NCBI RefSeq assembly: GCF_036370855.1
Contig: NC_088098.1
Span: 197,889,773 to 197,953,772 of the forward strand
Source: Dromaius novaehollandiae
Lineage: Eukaryota; Chordata; Aves; Casuariiformes; Dromaiidae
Direction of reading: 5' to 3'
DNA: 64,000 nucleotides
The first letter of the stretch is position 1, and each line of letters opens with the position of its first letter. The notes beneath the pieces are model-generated. The model was not told the DNA's origin. It was given only the letters and a program-made list of their open reading frames with translations, and ran no database searches. This document shows, piece after piece, positions 27,001-35,510 of the stretch. Both the position numbers and the translations under genes were made by a program.

Positions 27001-29865
27001 TGGAGGAAAGTGCAAAATGGAACTCAACCAGCAGCTTTGTTCTTCTGACTTTGCATTGCAATTTCTGTGCTGCCCTGCTTTCTGCTTGTGCTAACATAGC
27101 ATATCCATGAATCACGTGTCCTGCGCACAGGGAGAGGAAACCAGAGTGCCTGTACTTGCGCCCCAGCTCACACCGCTCACCTGGAGACCCTTCATAGCAG
27201 ATGTCTGGCTTCCCTCTACTCAGCACATGTCAATCACCCCTAGGACATGATACTAAATTGCTCAGGGTTGACCACATACTGTAGCACCACGTCAGTCATA
27301 CAAGGATGAGACAAGTAAAGGAGAAACCGGGCTGGGAAGAAGGCAGCCCCAGTGTGATGCAGCCACAACCGCCTCAGATGCTGCTTCAGTGCCTGGCAGG
27401 TTAGGGGGCACCATCTCCTCTGAGCAGAGGCCACGTGCCCTCCTCAGCCTTCTGCTGCATCGGCACTGGATGCTCGTTCCTCGCTGGCACACACACAACA
27501 TGCCGTAGCACAGGGATATCCATCTCATATCTCGTTCAGTCAAGGACTGTGCAAAGTAGTTAAGACAATTCCTGCTTTATGCCAGCCAAAAGCACAGACT
27601 TAGATAAAGGCCCAATCTGAGATAATGCCTTGGAGTTTGTTCAGTGCACAGAAAGCTTTTTCAGCTTTTAAAATCAAATCTTTTATTCCATATGGATCAG
27701 CAAATGAACTCGTTAAACACAGAGGGTGTAAGCAATGAAAATGTGGAAGGAAAATAGGTAGTTTCCTCTTATTGAGCAAGGTGAAGATTGCAATAAGATT
27801 GGGTATTTCAAACATGAAGATATTAAGAGTGAAGTTTTCTTTTGTACCAAATTTGTGCTATTGCAATACCAATGACTTCAGTTTGTTAACGCAAGTTAGC
27901 TCAGAGTGAATGAAAAGAGAAACAGATTCTGCCTTTTTTATCTACTACTTGGTAGCATGTAGCTTCCAGAACTGTTAATTTACATTTTTTCATTTCTAGT
28001 TATCCGGAGTTACCTATTAAAAGAACATTTTCGCTAGTTAGTTCCCCAGTGATTGCCATTTGCTGGAATAGGAAAAACAAGCTTTCCCCACTAATCTATT
28101 GCCAAGTTAATGTTTCTGTTGTTATCCCAGTGAAAAAGTTTGAATCTTTAAATATATTTGACAAAGTAAAACATGCTTTTGAAAACTTAGGGTACATTAC
28201 TATTAAGATTTACTTAAAATTACAAAAAAAATGGTTAATAGTTTACTTAACAGTTTTAATTTAGTGTAATCAGCTATTAGATACAGTGTTTTTATACCAG
28301 TGTCCTTATTTGCTCTTTGACATAGGAATGGAAATCTCAGAAAATCAGAAGAAACAAGCCATGCAGAATGCCCGAAAATCAAGGCATGGAAAAATTAAAG
28401 GTGGGTATTTAAGAACTGCTCTACATTCTTATTGTATTCCACTGTGTATTATATTAAGAAGTAATACAATCTGACTATGGTTAAGTTTTTTTATCTTTTA
28501 AAAATTGTCATTGGTTTAGATGGGATTCAGATATTTCCCTTAGCTTGTATTTCAATTTCAAATACCTTTATAAACTCTCTACTGAATCAGCTTCCCAGTC
28601 TCCTTCAAACAGGCAAGTCAGTATTATCTCTTTATCAGAGAAGAAACTTAAAACAGATAAGGAAAGTGGTTTATTCAAGGATGTAGGAAAGTGTGTGCAG
28701 AGATTAAATTAGAAATGAGAGTTACTGTTTCTTTCCATCACTCTTAGTCTGACAGCTTGCTCCTCTTAGTGCTTTCTGTGCTTTCTGTTTAAAATATTGT
28801 AGTGTTCTTTCAGGGAGCCACATGTTGCTGCATTGATAATAACACACTTTAGACGGCTGCCTTTTATCCTCCTGCTAATTTGATTAGCATGCATAGAGAT
28901 GGACCAGAGAAAAATGGAAAAAAAACTTATTTCTTTTCTCTGTCAGAAGATGTGTTGTGATTTTGTTCTTTTCAGTCTTAAAGTCAAATTTGCCTAAATT
29001 TTTAGTGTGTTGAATGAATAAATTGAGCAATTGGGAAGAGATTAAGTCTGAATTTAGGAGAAAAGGAGTTTGTGTTAGGTAGTCTTCTGCTTCCTGTGAT
29101 CAACATTATTAAAGCATTTTCTCTTTATCAGTCACTAGATGCCTATAAAATAATAGTGGATTATGAACCTTTCCGGATTATCAGGGAGTGGCTGGAAATA
29201 GAGGTCAGGAGATTATATTCAGAATGCGCAAAAGCCAAAGTCTGAGAACATTAGGCTGGAAAAGTATTCTCCAAATTGAAGAAATGTATTTTTATTGTTA
29301 GTAATATTTTACCCAGCCTTACCCAAGAGCTGGCTACAATGACAGCATGTCTTTTAAGTGTCTTTCCTTTGAAATAACAAAATTTACCTGTGCAAACAAT
29401 ATTGCCAGGCTTTATGAAACAGCTGCTGATTTTTTGATAAATCTGTAATGTTATTTGTACTGATATTATTCTCTTTTCTTCTTAAGCCAAGTCAAAGCAA
29501 CGACAAAAAAGTCTGAGATTAGAAAAGCTAACACCTAGTAGTGCTTCCATTCAAGATTATGGTGGATTTCCCACCAACTTTACTGACCATTGGATTTGTT
29601 CCCTGCTGTTGTACTTAATTTTTCCCTGCATCGGTTACTTTGCTAGGTGTCTCATACGTGTCTGTAAACCATTCATTTTGCAGGTGTAAGCTATAACGGG
29701 TGTCCTATGCCTCCTCCACACCAAAGCTTGCATCCCATTCATCAGCGCCACATCACTGTGCCTACCAGCATCCCGCAGCAGCAGGTTTTTGCCCTGGCAG
29801 AGCCCAAGCGGAAGCCGTCCCTCTTCTGGCACACCTTCAACAAACTCACCCCATTCAAGAAGTGA
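2862..29865 (+). CDS. SPATA13: SPATA13 (Asef2), Rho-family guanine-nucleotide exchange factor; 3' ten coding exons
   Basis: SPATA13/Asef2 activates Rac1 and Cdc42 at the plasma membrane and is released from autoinhibition when APC binds its N-terminal region and SH3 domain; it drives cell migration. The window holds ten exons whose phases all join, giving 606 residues to the stop. Seen: a region ending in RRRQMR and an acidic stretch (residues 1-94), an SH3 domain with ALWDHV, DWWWGR and FPASFVR (about 104-154), a DH domain starting near [14 protein letters not shown] (about 194-380), a PH domain (about 408-515) and a tail ending [13 protein letters not shown]. Almost every block matches my memory of human SPATA13 (652-residue isoform), so roughly the first 48 residues of that isoform and the long-isoform exon lie left of the window. 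ARHGEF9 and ARHGEF4 are paralogs with the same layout; the neighbours C1QTNF9 and MIPEP favour SPATA13. Coordinates run from the first exon in the window to the stop codon. Confidence 0.96.
3007..6800 (+). other. SPATA13 intron, left segment
   Basis: Mostly AT-rich sequence without conserved coding content. A moderately GC-richer stretch at about 5330-5640 looks like an old interspersed repeat I cannot classify. About 6110-6560 has several CpGs but no recognisable gene. Confidence 0.5.
6800..9850 (+). mobile_element. Ancient, degraded CR1/L3-like LINE, nearly full-length ORF2 region
   Basis: Scattered blocks in the right order match the amniote CR1/L3 ORF2 plan. About 7090-7130 reads DISETWWKE (endonuclease). 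About 7505-7565 reads [19 protein letters not shown] (end of endonuclease). About 8668-8700 reads [13 protein letters not shown] (reverse-transcriptase motif A). About 9030-9050 resembles the CKVVHV segment. About 9360-9560 and 9720-9850 match the 3' region (GGCCACTGTCAGAGAGTACTGG). All three frames carry stops and frameshifts, so it is long dead. The 5' limit is approximate. Confidence 0.8.
9851..14560 (+). other. SPATA13 intron, right segment
   Basis: Non-coding apart from the CpG-rich patch listed separately. Open frames at 10107-10441 and an antisense 225-codon frame at 11706-12383 have no family signature that I recognise and are probably chance frames in GC-richer sequence. Confidence 0.5.
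11745..11950. promoter_or_regulatory. CpG-rich intragenic patch, candidate internal promoter
   Basis: About 19 CpGs fall in roughly 200 bp of an otherwise CpG-poor, AT-rich intron, with a CRE/ATF-like TGATGTCA at 11838-11845. It lies between the exon preceding the SH3 block and the SH3 exons, where a short transcript containing the DH-PH part could start. No alternative first exon with the right phase was found, so strand and product are open. Confidence 0.4.
14561..14697 (+). CDS. SPATA13: SPATA13 exon (residues 49-94)
   Basis: Acceptor TTTGTTCTAG, donor GAG|GTAAG, 137 nt; phase 1 in, phase 0 out. It encodes the acidic [14 protein letters not shown] segment followed by the [13 protein letters not shown] motif that precedes the SH3 domain throughout the Asef/collybistin family. 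Confidence 0.95.
15151..15330 (+). CDS. SPATA13: SPATA13 exon, SH3 domain (residues 95-154)
   Basis: Sixty codons, phase 0 on both sides, acceptor CCCATCTCAG. The whole SH3 fold sits in this exon: ALWDHV at its start, the RT-loop [13 protein letters not shown], the DWWWGR tryptophans and FPASFVR at the end. The donor is AGG|GTTAGT, weaker than consensus because of T at +3, so skipping or alternative use of this cassette-like exon is conceivable. Confidence 0.96.
15931..16116 (+). CDS. SPATA13: SPATA13 exon, SH3-DH linker and first DH helix (residues 155-216)
   Basis: Acceptor CTCACTGCAG, donor GAG|GTATGT, 62 codons, phase 0 both sides. It starts LRVNQEEL, runs through a charged linker that is less conserved than its surroundings, and enters the DH domain at [18 protein letters not shown] (first conserved region, contacts the GTPase switch). 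Confidence 0.95.
16117..18833 (+). other. SPATA13 intron
   Basis: No conserved coding or RNA gene seen. About 17700-18050 is somewhat GC-richer with scattered CpGs; the rest is AT-rich. Confidence 0.6.
18834..19013 (+). CDS. SPATA13: SPATA13 exon, DH domain (residues 217-276)
   Basis: Acceptor TTTCATTTCCAG, donor CAT|GTATGT, 60 codons, phase 0. It encodes [13 protein letters not shown] and the [16 protein letters not shown] helix typical of Asef-type DH domains. Confidence 0.96.
19434..19666 (+). CDS. SPATA13: SPATA13 exon, DH core (residues 277-354)
   Basis: Long polypyrimidine acceptor ending TTTTTGTAG, donor CAG|GTGAGA, 233 nt, phase 0 in, phase 2 out. It contains [15 protein letters not shown] and the last conserved DH region [21 protein letters not shown], the main catalytic surface. 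Confidence 0.96.
19667..23258 (+). other. SPATA13 intron
   Basis: AT-rich and purine-rich non-coding sequence with one poly-C tract (listed). No recognisable mobile element. Confidence 0.6.
21499..21515. repeat. Poly-C tract, (C)17
   Basis: Seventeen consecutive cytosines inside the SPATA13 intron. The complementary strand is G17, so G-quadruplex or i-motif formation and sequencing-length error are both likely here. Confidence 0.95.
23259..23388 (+). CDS. SPATA13: SPATA13 exon, end of DH and DH-PH linker (residues 354-397)
   Basis: Acceptor TTTCACAG, donor GAG|GTAAGT, 130 nt, phase 2 in, phase 0 out. It encodes [19 protein letters not shown] and the linker [14 protein letters not shown]. 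The junction codon reads Ser where human has Gly by memory. Confidence 0.95.
23957..24329 (+). CDS. SPATA13: SPATA13 exon, PH domain (residues 398-522)
   Basis: Acceptor ATTTTTTTAG, donor GG|GTAAG, 373 nt, phase 0 in, phase 1 out. The PH domain is readable from [15 protein letters not shown] through [18 protein letters not shown] to the C-terminal helix [17 protein letters not shown]. An open frame continues into the intron to 24568, but the conserved next exon and strong donor show that this is intron. Confidence 0.96.
24330..28325 (+). other. SPATA13 intron
   Basis: Long AT-rich intron between the PH exon and the tail exon. I see no conserved frame, RNA gene or classifiable repeat. Confidence 0.6.
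28326..28400 (+). CDS. SPATA13: SPATA13 exon, C-terminal tail (residues 522-547)
   Basis: Short 75-nt exon, acceptor TTGACATAG, donor AAAG|GTGGGT, phase 1 to phase 1. It encodes [18 protein letters not shown] and the basic SRHGKIK, matching the equivalent human tail. Confidence 0.93.
28401..29486 (+). other. SPATA13 intron before the last exon
   Basis: Non-coding. Its right end carries the alternative acceptor signals discussed for the candidate extended last exon. Confidence 0.6.
29487..29689 (+). CDS. SPATA13: Candidate alternative 5' extension of the SPATA13 last exon, hydrophobic C-terminus
   Basis: An acceptor (branch-like TACTGAT at about 29459, CT-rich tract, AAG ending 29486) lies 197 nt upstream of the normal one. 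Joined to the exon ending at 28400, the phase is correct and gives 67 new codons, stopping at TAA 29687-29689 inside the normal exon. The peptide begins with basic [14 protein letters not shown] and has a membrane-like stretch [17 protein letters not shown] followed by basic residues. This is inference from splice signals only; no such isoform is known to me. Confidence 0.35.
29684..29865 (+). CDS. SPATA13: SPATA13 last coding exon (residues 547-606)
   Basis: Acceptor ATTCATTTTGCAG; the frame runs to TGA at 29863-29865. It encodes [32 protein letters not shown] and the terminal [13 protein letters not shown], the family C-terminus. Two extra residues (V, S) appear just after the junction compared with my memory of human. 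The polypyrimidine tract of this acceptor is weaker than that of an upstream alternative at 29486. Confidence 0.94.
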
Positions 29866-32800
29866 GAGGCCAAGCGCCTTGGAAGGACACCAGCACGGCG
29901 GGAGAGTTATTCCCGAGAAGAACCTTTGAGACACAGTTAAGCTTATTTGAGCTCAGTGAATCGTCAGTTTTGGAGGGAAAAACTTAGGCTCCCTTGAGCC
30001 AGAAATACCACCTTTGTCTGGAAGAGGAGTGAAGTTCATCACCACTGTTCGGAAGCAATGTCAGTGGTGTCAGTGAGCATTGCTGATGAAGAACAGAGTC
30101 CCTTCTGACAAAGACAAGCTGCTGTTGTTCTAAAGCAGCAGTATTTGATCTCTGTTTCTTAGTTATCTTCAAATAATGATGGAATTATTCAGGTCATTGT
30201 AACATTTCATTTTTCTTGATCTTATACTTATGGCCAAATTTAGGTTAGGGAGGAATTTTTCCCTAAGGGTATATCAGCAGGGAATCTTAGGGGAGTTTTC
30301 CCCTTCCTTTTGGAGCACTGAGTAGGGACCACCCATTAAAATCAGGTGGAGAGATCCCATATGATTGATGTACTGTTGCAGAATTTGGTGGACCTTAATC
30401 CTTCCTGTCTTTTTCTATTAAGTTGCCAAATGGCAGGAGATAGTCCCGCAAGGCCTTATCATATTCCAGATTGGAACAGGGAAATTTTGTTCTGTCATAT
30501 AGAAACATGAACAGAGTGCAAAATGGACTATAAAGATTTGTGCATTTATTGCATACAAGTTAAAACAAGAGGAGCCCATGGCATCTCTGATCACTTTCAG
30601 TCATAGCAATATACCGCATGCATGTATGCTTTTCAGTATACAGCTTTTATATCACTTTCTGTGCACTTCTTAGCCTGGGAGATGCTTCTTTATACTTCTG
30701 ATGTGCTTACTTCTCAGTGTAAAAAGTATTTTTTTATTTTTTAATGGAGCTAATGTGAATGTACAAAGTTAGAGTCGAGAAAGTATGAGAGACTGCTGGC
30801 ACTATAGTCTGTGTTACATAATTCTCACACTTTGTACTCCCCATTCATACAGCTTCACTTAAAAAATGGATGAATGGTAACGTAAATCTCCATTAAGTTC
30901 CTGAGGCAGTCTGAATCTATGCTTCTTACGCACAGTCAATTGACAGTGGGTTTTGACCAGTTGTTTCTTCACAAAGAAAGAGAAATCCTTACTGGAATGG
31001 ACAAAAAAAATTGTGTGGATCAGAAATGGATTTTTGTCTAAGAACCATCATTTTGTATTGGAAGGGGAAGGACCTGTCTTGACTAAGGTCAGCTCTGGCT
31101 AGCGTCTGCAATACCTAATTTGCCCTAATTTGCCTATGACACGAAGTTGATTTGGGAGAATAACTTTTAAAAAGCCACCAGGAGGAAACAGGATCTTGAT
31201 TTATGCAGCACTGATCATTTCTGTTTGATAATTTTCATTAAAGATGGCAAGACTGTTGTTAATATGGAAGGAAAGAAAGACTCCATATGTTTCAGAACTG
31301 ATTTGTTATGAATGTCTTTCAAATATTTTATCATATGCTGCTGATTAGGGGCATTATCTGATGATAAAGATAGATCCAAGAGTATTCTTTGACAATGGAC
31401 ACAGTCAGCTTTGTCATGAATATGTAACATATGAAGAACAAAAAGGGGCTAGAGGCCAAGCATCTTACTAACAATATAAAAAAGCCTTATTTTAAACATG
31501 TATTTGTTCCTACTGCTATTGTTACCTCTATGTTTTTATTTATCATCAGTGTTGTGGAGTCCACTAGCCTGATGATTTTGTGATTTGATAACTCTGCAGC
31601 AACTTCTGCAAAGCCCAGGTTTATAGTTTTGATTTTAAATGACATCTGGCAACTGTACATTTCAAATGCCTTGTATATATAGCTAGCTCAGCAATGATGC
31701 AAAGTCTGGTGATGCTCAGTTGTATTGTTCACTGCGTAGTGAACTTCTTTGCTTGTGCTTTTCCATAGTGATGGAAAATGACCTGGAACAGTTAAGAACG
31801 GGAAATATACATTTACATTTTCAATGATCTAGTTTAAAGAAAGTACACGAGAAAGTTAGTGAAACAGCTGGCTGGGTTGTGTGTTTCTTTTGATGTTTAA
31901 AACAAGCCATCTCCTTTCAGAATTTTTTGAAAGATAATTCTGAATGTTCAATTTAAACGCAACAAACGGACTTCCAAATGAAGGCATGGATGCATGTTCT
32001 TCCTCTTAAATGAGCAACCCTTTTTTAAGTGTTTCTTATATACTCATTTTTCTGGGTGCTTGCCATGTTCAGGCCTGCAAACCAAAGTGGTGCACATACC
32101 ATGGAAGTGGAGAATTTTTCATAATCACATTTTGAAAGATTTGTTCTAGATTTTTAAAAAGGTCTGAAGTTGTATTGCAGTGCACACCCAGCAGCTTTCC
32201 CAGCTGGTCACGTTTCTCTGCCATGCTCAGTGGGCCTGAACACATTACGAGATCCACGCTTACTTACATACTTGTCTTTGATAAAACCGTCTCAATTTCA
32301 GGGCTGGATCCTGTGGGATTGTTGGAAAAAATACAGATTTTGGGATGTATCTTCTGACATGTCAGTGCCCACAAAGGCTCTTTCCATATAGTAGTGCTGG
32401 TGCCTTAGCCCTAAAAATGAACAGAAATGTTTGCATGTGGTTTGGATGTATCGGGTTTCTTCTGAAGAGAACTTAATTTCAGAGAGATGAAAAGCAAGTG
32501 TTTCATTGTGCAGATTACTCAGGAAAGTTTTACATATAATATCCTATATGTAGATGTGGTTGTTTATAATATTCTCAGTGTCTTTATTTGCAATCTGATT
32601 TTGCAACAGGTTAAGAGGAGACCAACATGATATGCATTTTATTGGGTCCTTTATTTATTGGTCAAGGAATGTGCTGGCTATGCAGGGAAGACTAATAAAA
32701 TATAACAAGACAGGACAAATTTAAGCTACACCATAATCTTTTGAACAAATTGTAGTTAAATGAAAGCACTCAATTCCATTATCCAGCAATTAATGCAAAT

Positions 32801-34230
32801 ATTTACTGAGAGGTTCACCCTGATTTTAGAGTCTGTGGAGAAAATAGTTGCAAATAAAACGTAAAAGTTTGTATTTTAGCAACTGTTCCCTTCAGCAAAA
32901 CTCAAAAGTCTTGATCCTACATCTGATGACAAAATTTGCATATCATCAGAAAAATGTGAATGCAACAGCTGTTCTTTTCTCTTGCTTTCCCAAGCTTTAA
33001 GTTACTATCAACTGTTCTAGGGCAACTACTAAGCACAGTTGTGCCTCATTTAGATAAAGCACAGCCAGAGCCTTCCTGATGGCCTGCTGAGCAGATAACC
33101 TCAGACTTTAAGCATGAGATGCAGTAAAACAAAATTGTCCTCAAATGTGTTCCTACTGGGTTAGGATAATGCCAAACCATAATTGCATCTAACTCAGAGC
33201 ATTTGATGTACAAAATAATAAGATAGTTTTACAAGTGGCTCTTGCCATGCTAAATTTCACATTGCATTTTAGTGGTCAGTGTAATAAAGGAGTTCAAAGA
33301 CAGACTACTCGAATGTTCCACATTTTAGTTGTCTTTTGAAAATAATCATAACAGAGTTTTGGAGCCAAAGGTCTTTAGCCATAACTAACACCATATCTTT
33401 CTTTGACTGCCTTTCTCTTTTTTTCTAAAAGTGGGGCATTTGTATGTAGGAGATGCCTCCTGAATGAGCTCTAATTTAAAACTATTTGTTGTAAATACTA
33501 GGGATGACTTGCATATATATTTTATTTTGACTAGTGTTTTGTAACATTTTATCTTGCGTACATTGCTTTGTGCATCTTACCATCTGTGTGCTGTTACACA
33601 TGTTGTAAATCAAGTGTTATGGCTACACAGCAGATGAATTGGCTGTTGACAGCTGATGTACATGTATAGGACTGCAGTAACTTGATGTGTATTTGTTCTA
33701 AATTGCATTACAAGGTTTATTTACTCTTGGAACATTGTTTGTTAAATGAGTCTATTTTCTGGAAATAAGTACAAACTTACATTCCCATTACTTTTACTGT
33801 ACATGCTTTAATTAAATAATGTACAAAGCTGAAGTTCCTCAGCTGTGTTTTATAAAACTATATTGTGCAGTTTTAAAAATGTTTTTTAATGTCCCCAAAA
33901 TCTCTTCTGTGAGGCAAAAATATATCTAATGTCATATTTATTTTATTATTTTGAAGGAAAAAATGTCACACCTTCTTTTACTGTTTTTTTCAGTAACAGC
34001 TACAGTACTTCCCAGCACTAATTCATTTTAACAAACTACTTAACTTGATTCTGGGGTTGAACTCTTCATCATTCAGGCAAAAATCATCCTTTTTACTGTC
34101 CCAGCCATAGGCATCTACCATCATTGTGCTTGTCCTCTTCCCGGCAGATAGTTCCTACAGTACCCCTCGGAAGTAAATGTACATGCAGCTTCTTGTACTA
34201 ATAAAAGTATTGCTAAACAGAGGATGGTGA
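29866..34230 (+). other. SPATA13: SPATA13 3' untranslated region (inferred)
   Basis: No coding exon follows the stop. The sequence is AT-rich, with Pumilio-type TGTATATA near 31674 and TGTAAATA near 33491. Several AATAAA-like hexamers occur earlier (for example near 32694), so shorter transcripts are possible. The far end is set by the last good poly(A) signal before intergenic repeats, so the extent is inferred. Confidence 0.55.
34200..34205 (+). terminator. SPATA13: Candidate poly(A) signal of SPATA13
   Basis: Canonical AATAAA in TGTACTAATAAAAGTATTG, followed within 30 nt by a GT-rich stretch (GGATGGTGATTTAAGTTCTGTG) that could serve as the downstream element. Confidence 0.5.
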
Positions 34231-35461
34231 TTTAAGTTCTGTGATTTAAGTAAGAAGGTTTGAATTTTATTTCATTTGGAGCAAAAGCAAAACCTTTCAA
34301 AAGGGTTCACCCGAATGGAAAGGTGTGTTCTGAAAATTTGTAGGAAAGGGGCAGAGAGTGCATACATGCCTGCTTGCTAGCGCAATTATCAAAGGTGTCG
34401 GAGATTCAGCTTACTGCTCCTGACTGAAAAAAGTTTTTCATTTCTGATCATTCTGACAGAGGAGGGGACCTGATTTGCTGCATCCAAAAGGTATGCATGT
34501 GTCCTTCCTGCTCAAAGTTGTGTTAGAAAGTATGTATTTGAAACATGTTAGCTTTAACAAAATACCATTTTTTGCTGAAGTCTTTTCATCAAAAATATTT
34601 TGGCGAGTTCAAATGCTGGCAGGATAGCTGGGCTTGCAGACTCTTTTCAGCCTCCCTTCAATGCCCAAGCTTTTAATTCCATTTTTTGGTTCACCTCAAA
34701 GTTCAGAATCTCCCAGGCCTCCCAAATGCCATTGCTGCAGCAAGGTTTGTGTGAAGTGCTCAGATATCAAAGGCACACTGTGAACACTTAGGCAGATTGT
34801 ATGACTGAAAAATACATGTTGAGCGAACATCGGAGTAGGATGTTGCAATCAGTGCACTTTCTAAGGAGGCTGAAATTCATCTGGCCATGGTGAGCTTATT
34901 TGTGCATTTTATCCCATGTTCTGAAATTCAGGCTCAATCCTGTAGACTGTTTGATATTGTCAGCTTGTTGTCAGTTGTATTGTCAGCTATTGTCTAAGTT
35001 TTTTAAGATCTGATCTATCAGGTGGAGCTTTTAGTTCATACAGACATACACAGCACTGGCTGGGTTGGGTTTTATTTTAGAGGCTATATGAGTGTCTGTG
35101 GTTGGTAACATAGACAAGGATTCAGACCTTTTTATGTCACAATATCAAAGCGAAATGAAAACGTTAGAAGTGGAAAACAGTGTATCGTGATCTGTAAGGA
35201 AAATAAGTACTCAGTGTGTTTCTGAATATTTTTCCAAATTTAGTTATTTTCTCCTGACTAGCTGAAGAATCTGTGTAGTGAGAATGATGAGAACGTGTCA
35301 AAACTCTACAAACTGGCAGCACAACCATTTTTTTTTCTTAGACCAGTGTAAAGTGTAGTTTAGTGCAGCCAGGACTGATTTCCAGTTTGCCAGGTGAGCA
35401 CCATCAGCTGGAAACTCACATACTGTCACTCTTAAATATTTAGGCTCTGGTTTAAAAAAAT

Positions 35462-35463
<2 letters not shown>

Positions 35464-35509
<46 letters not shown>
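35464..35509. repeat. (GT)n followed by (CG)n microsatellite
   Basis: About 18 GT units run directly into CGCGCGCGC and then alternating purine-pyrimidine sequence (ATGTACATACGTATATACATG). The whole stretch alternates purine and pyrimidine, which is typical Z-DNA-prone sequence. Confidence 0.95.

Positions 35510-35510
<1 letters not shown>

Noticed and set aside
2862-29865. Assignment of the GEF to ARHGEF9 or ARHGEF4
   Set aside because: Same domain order, but the residue-by-residue match, the C-terminal tail and the neighbours C1QTNF9 and MIPEP point to SPATA13.
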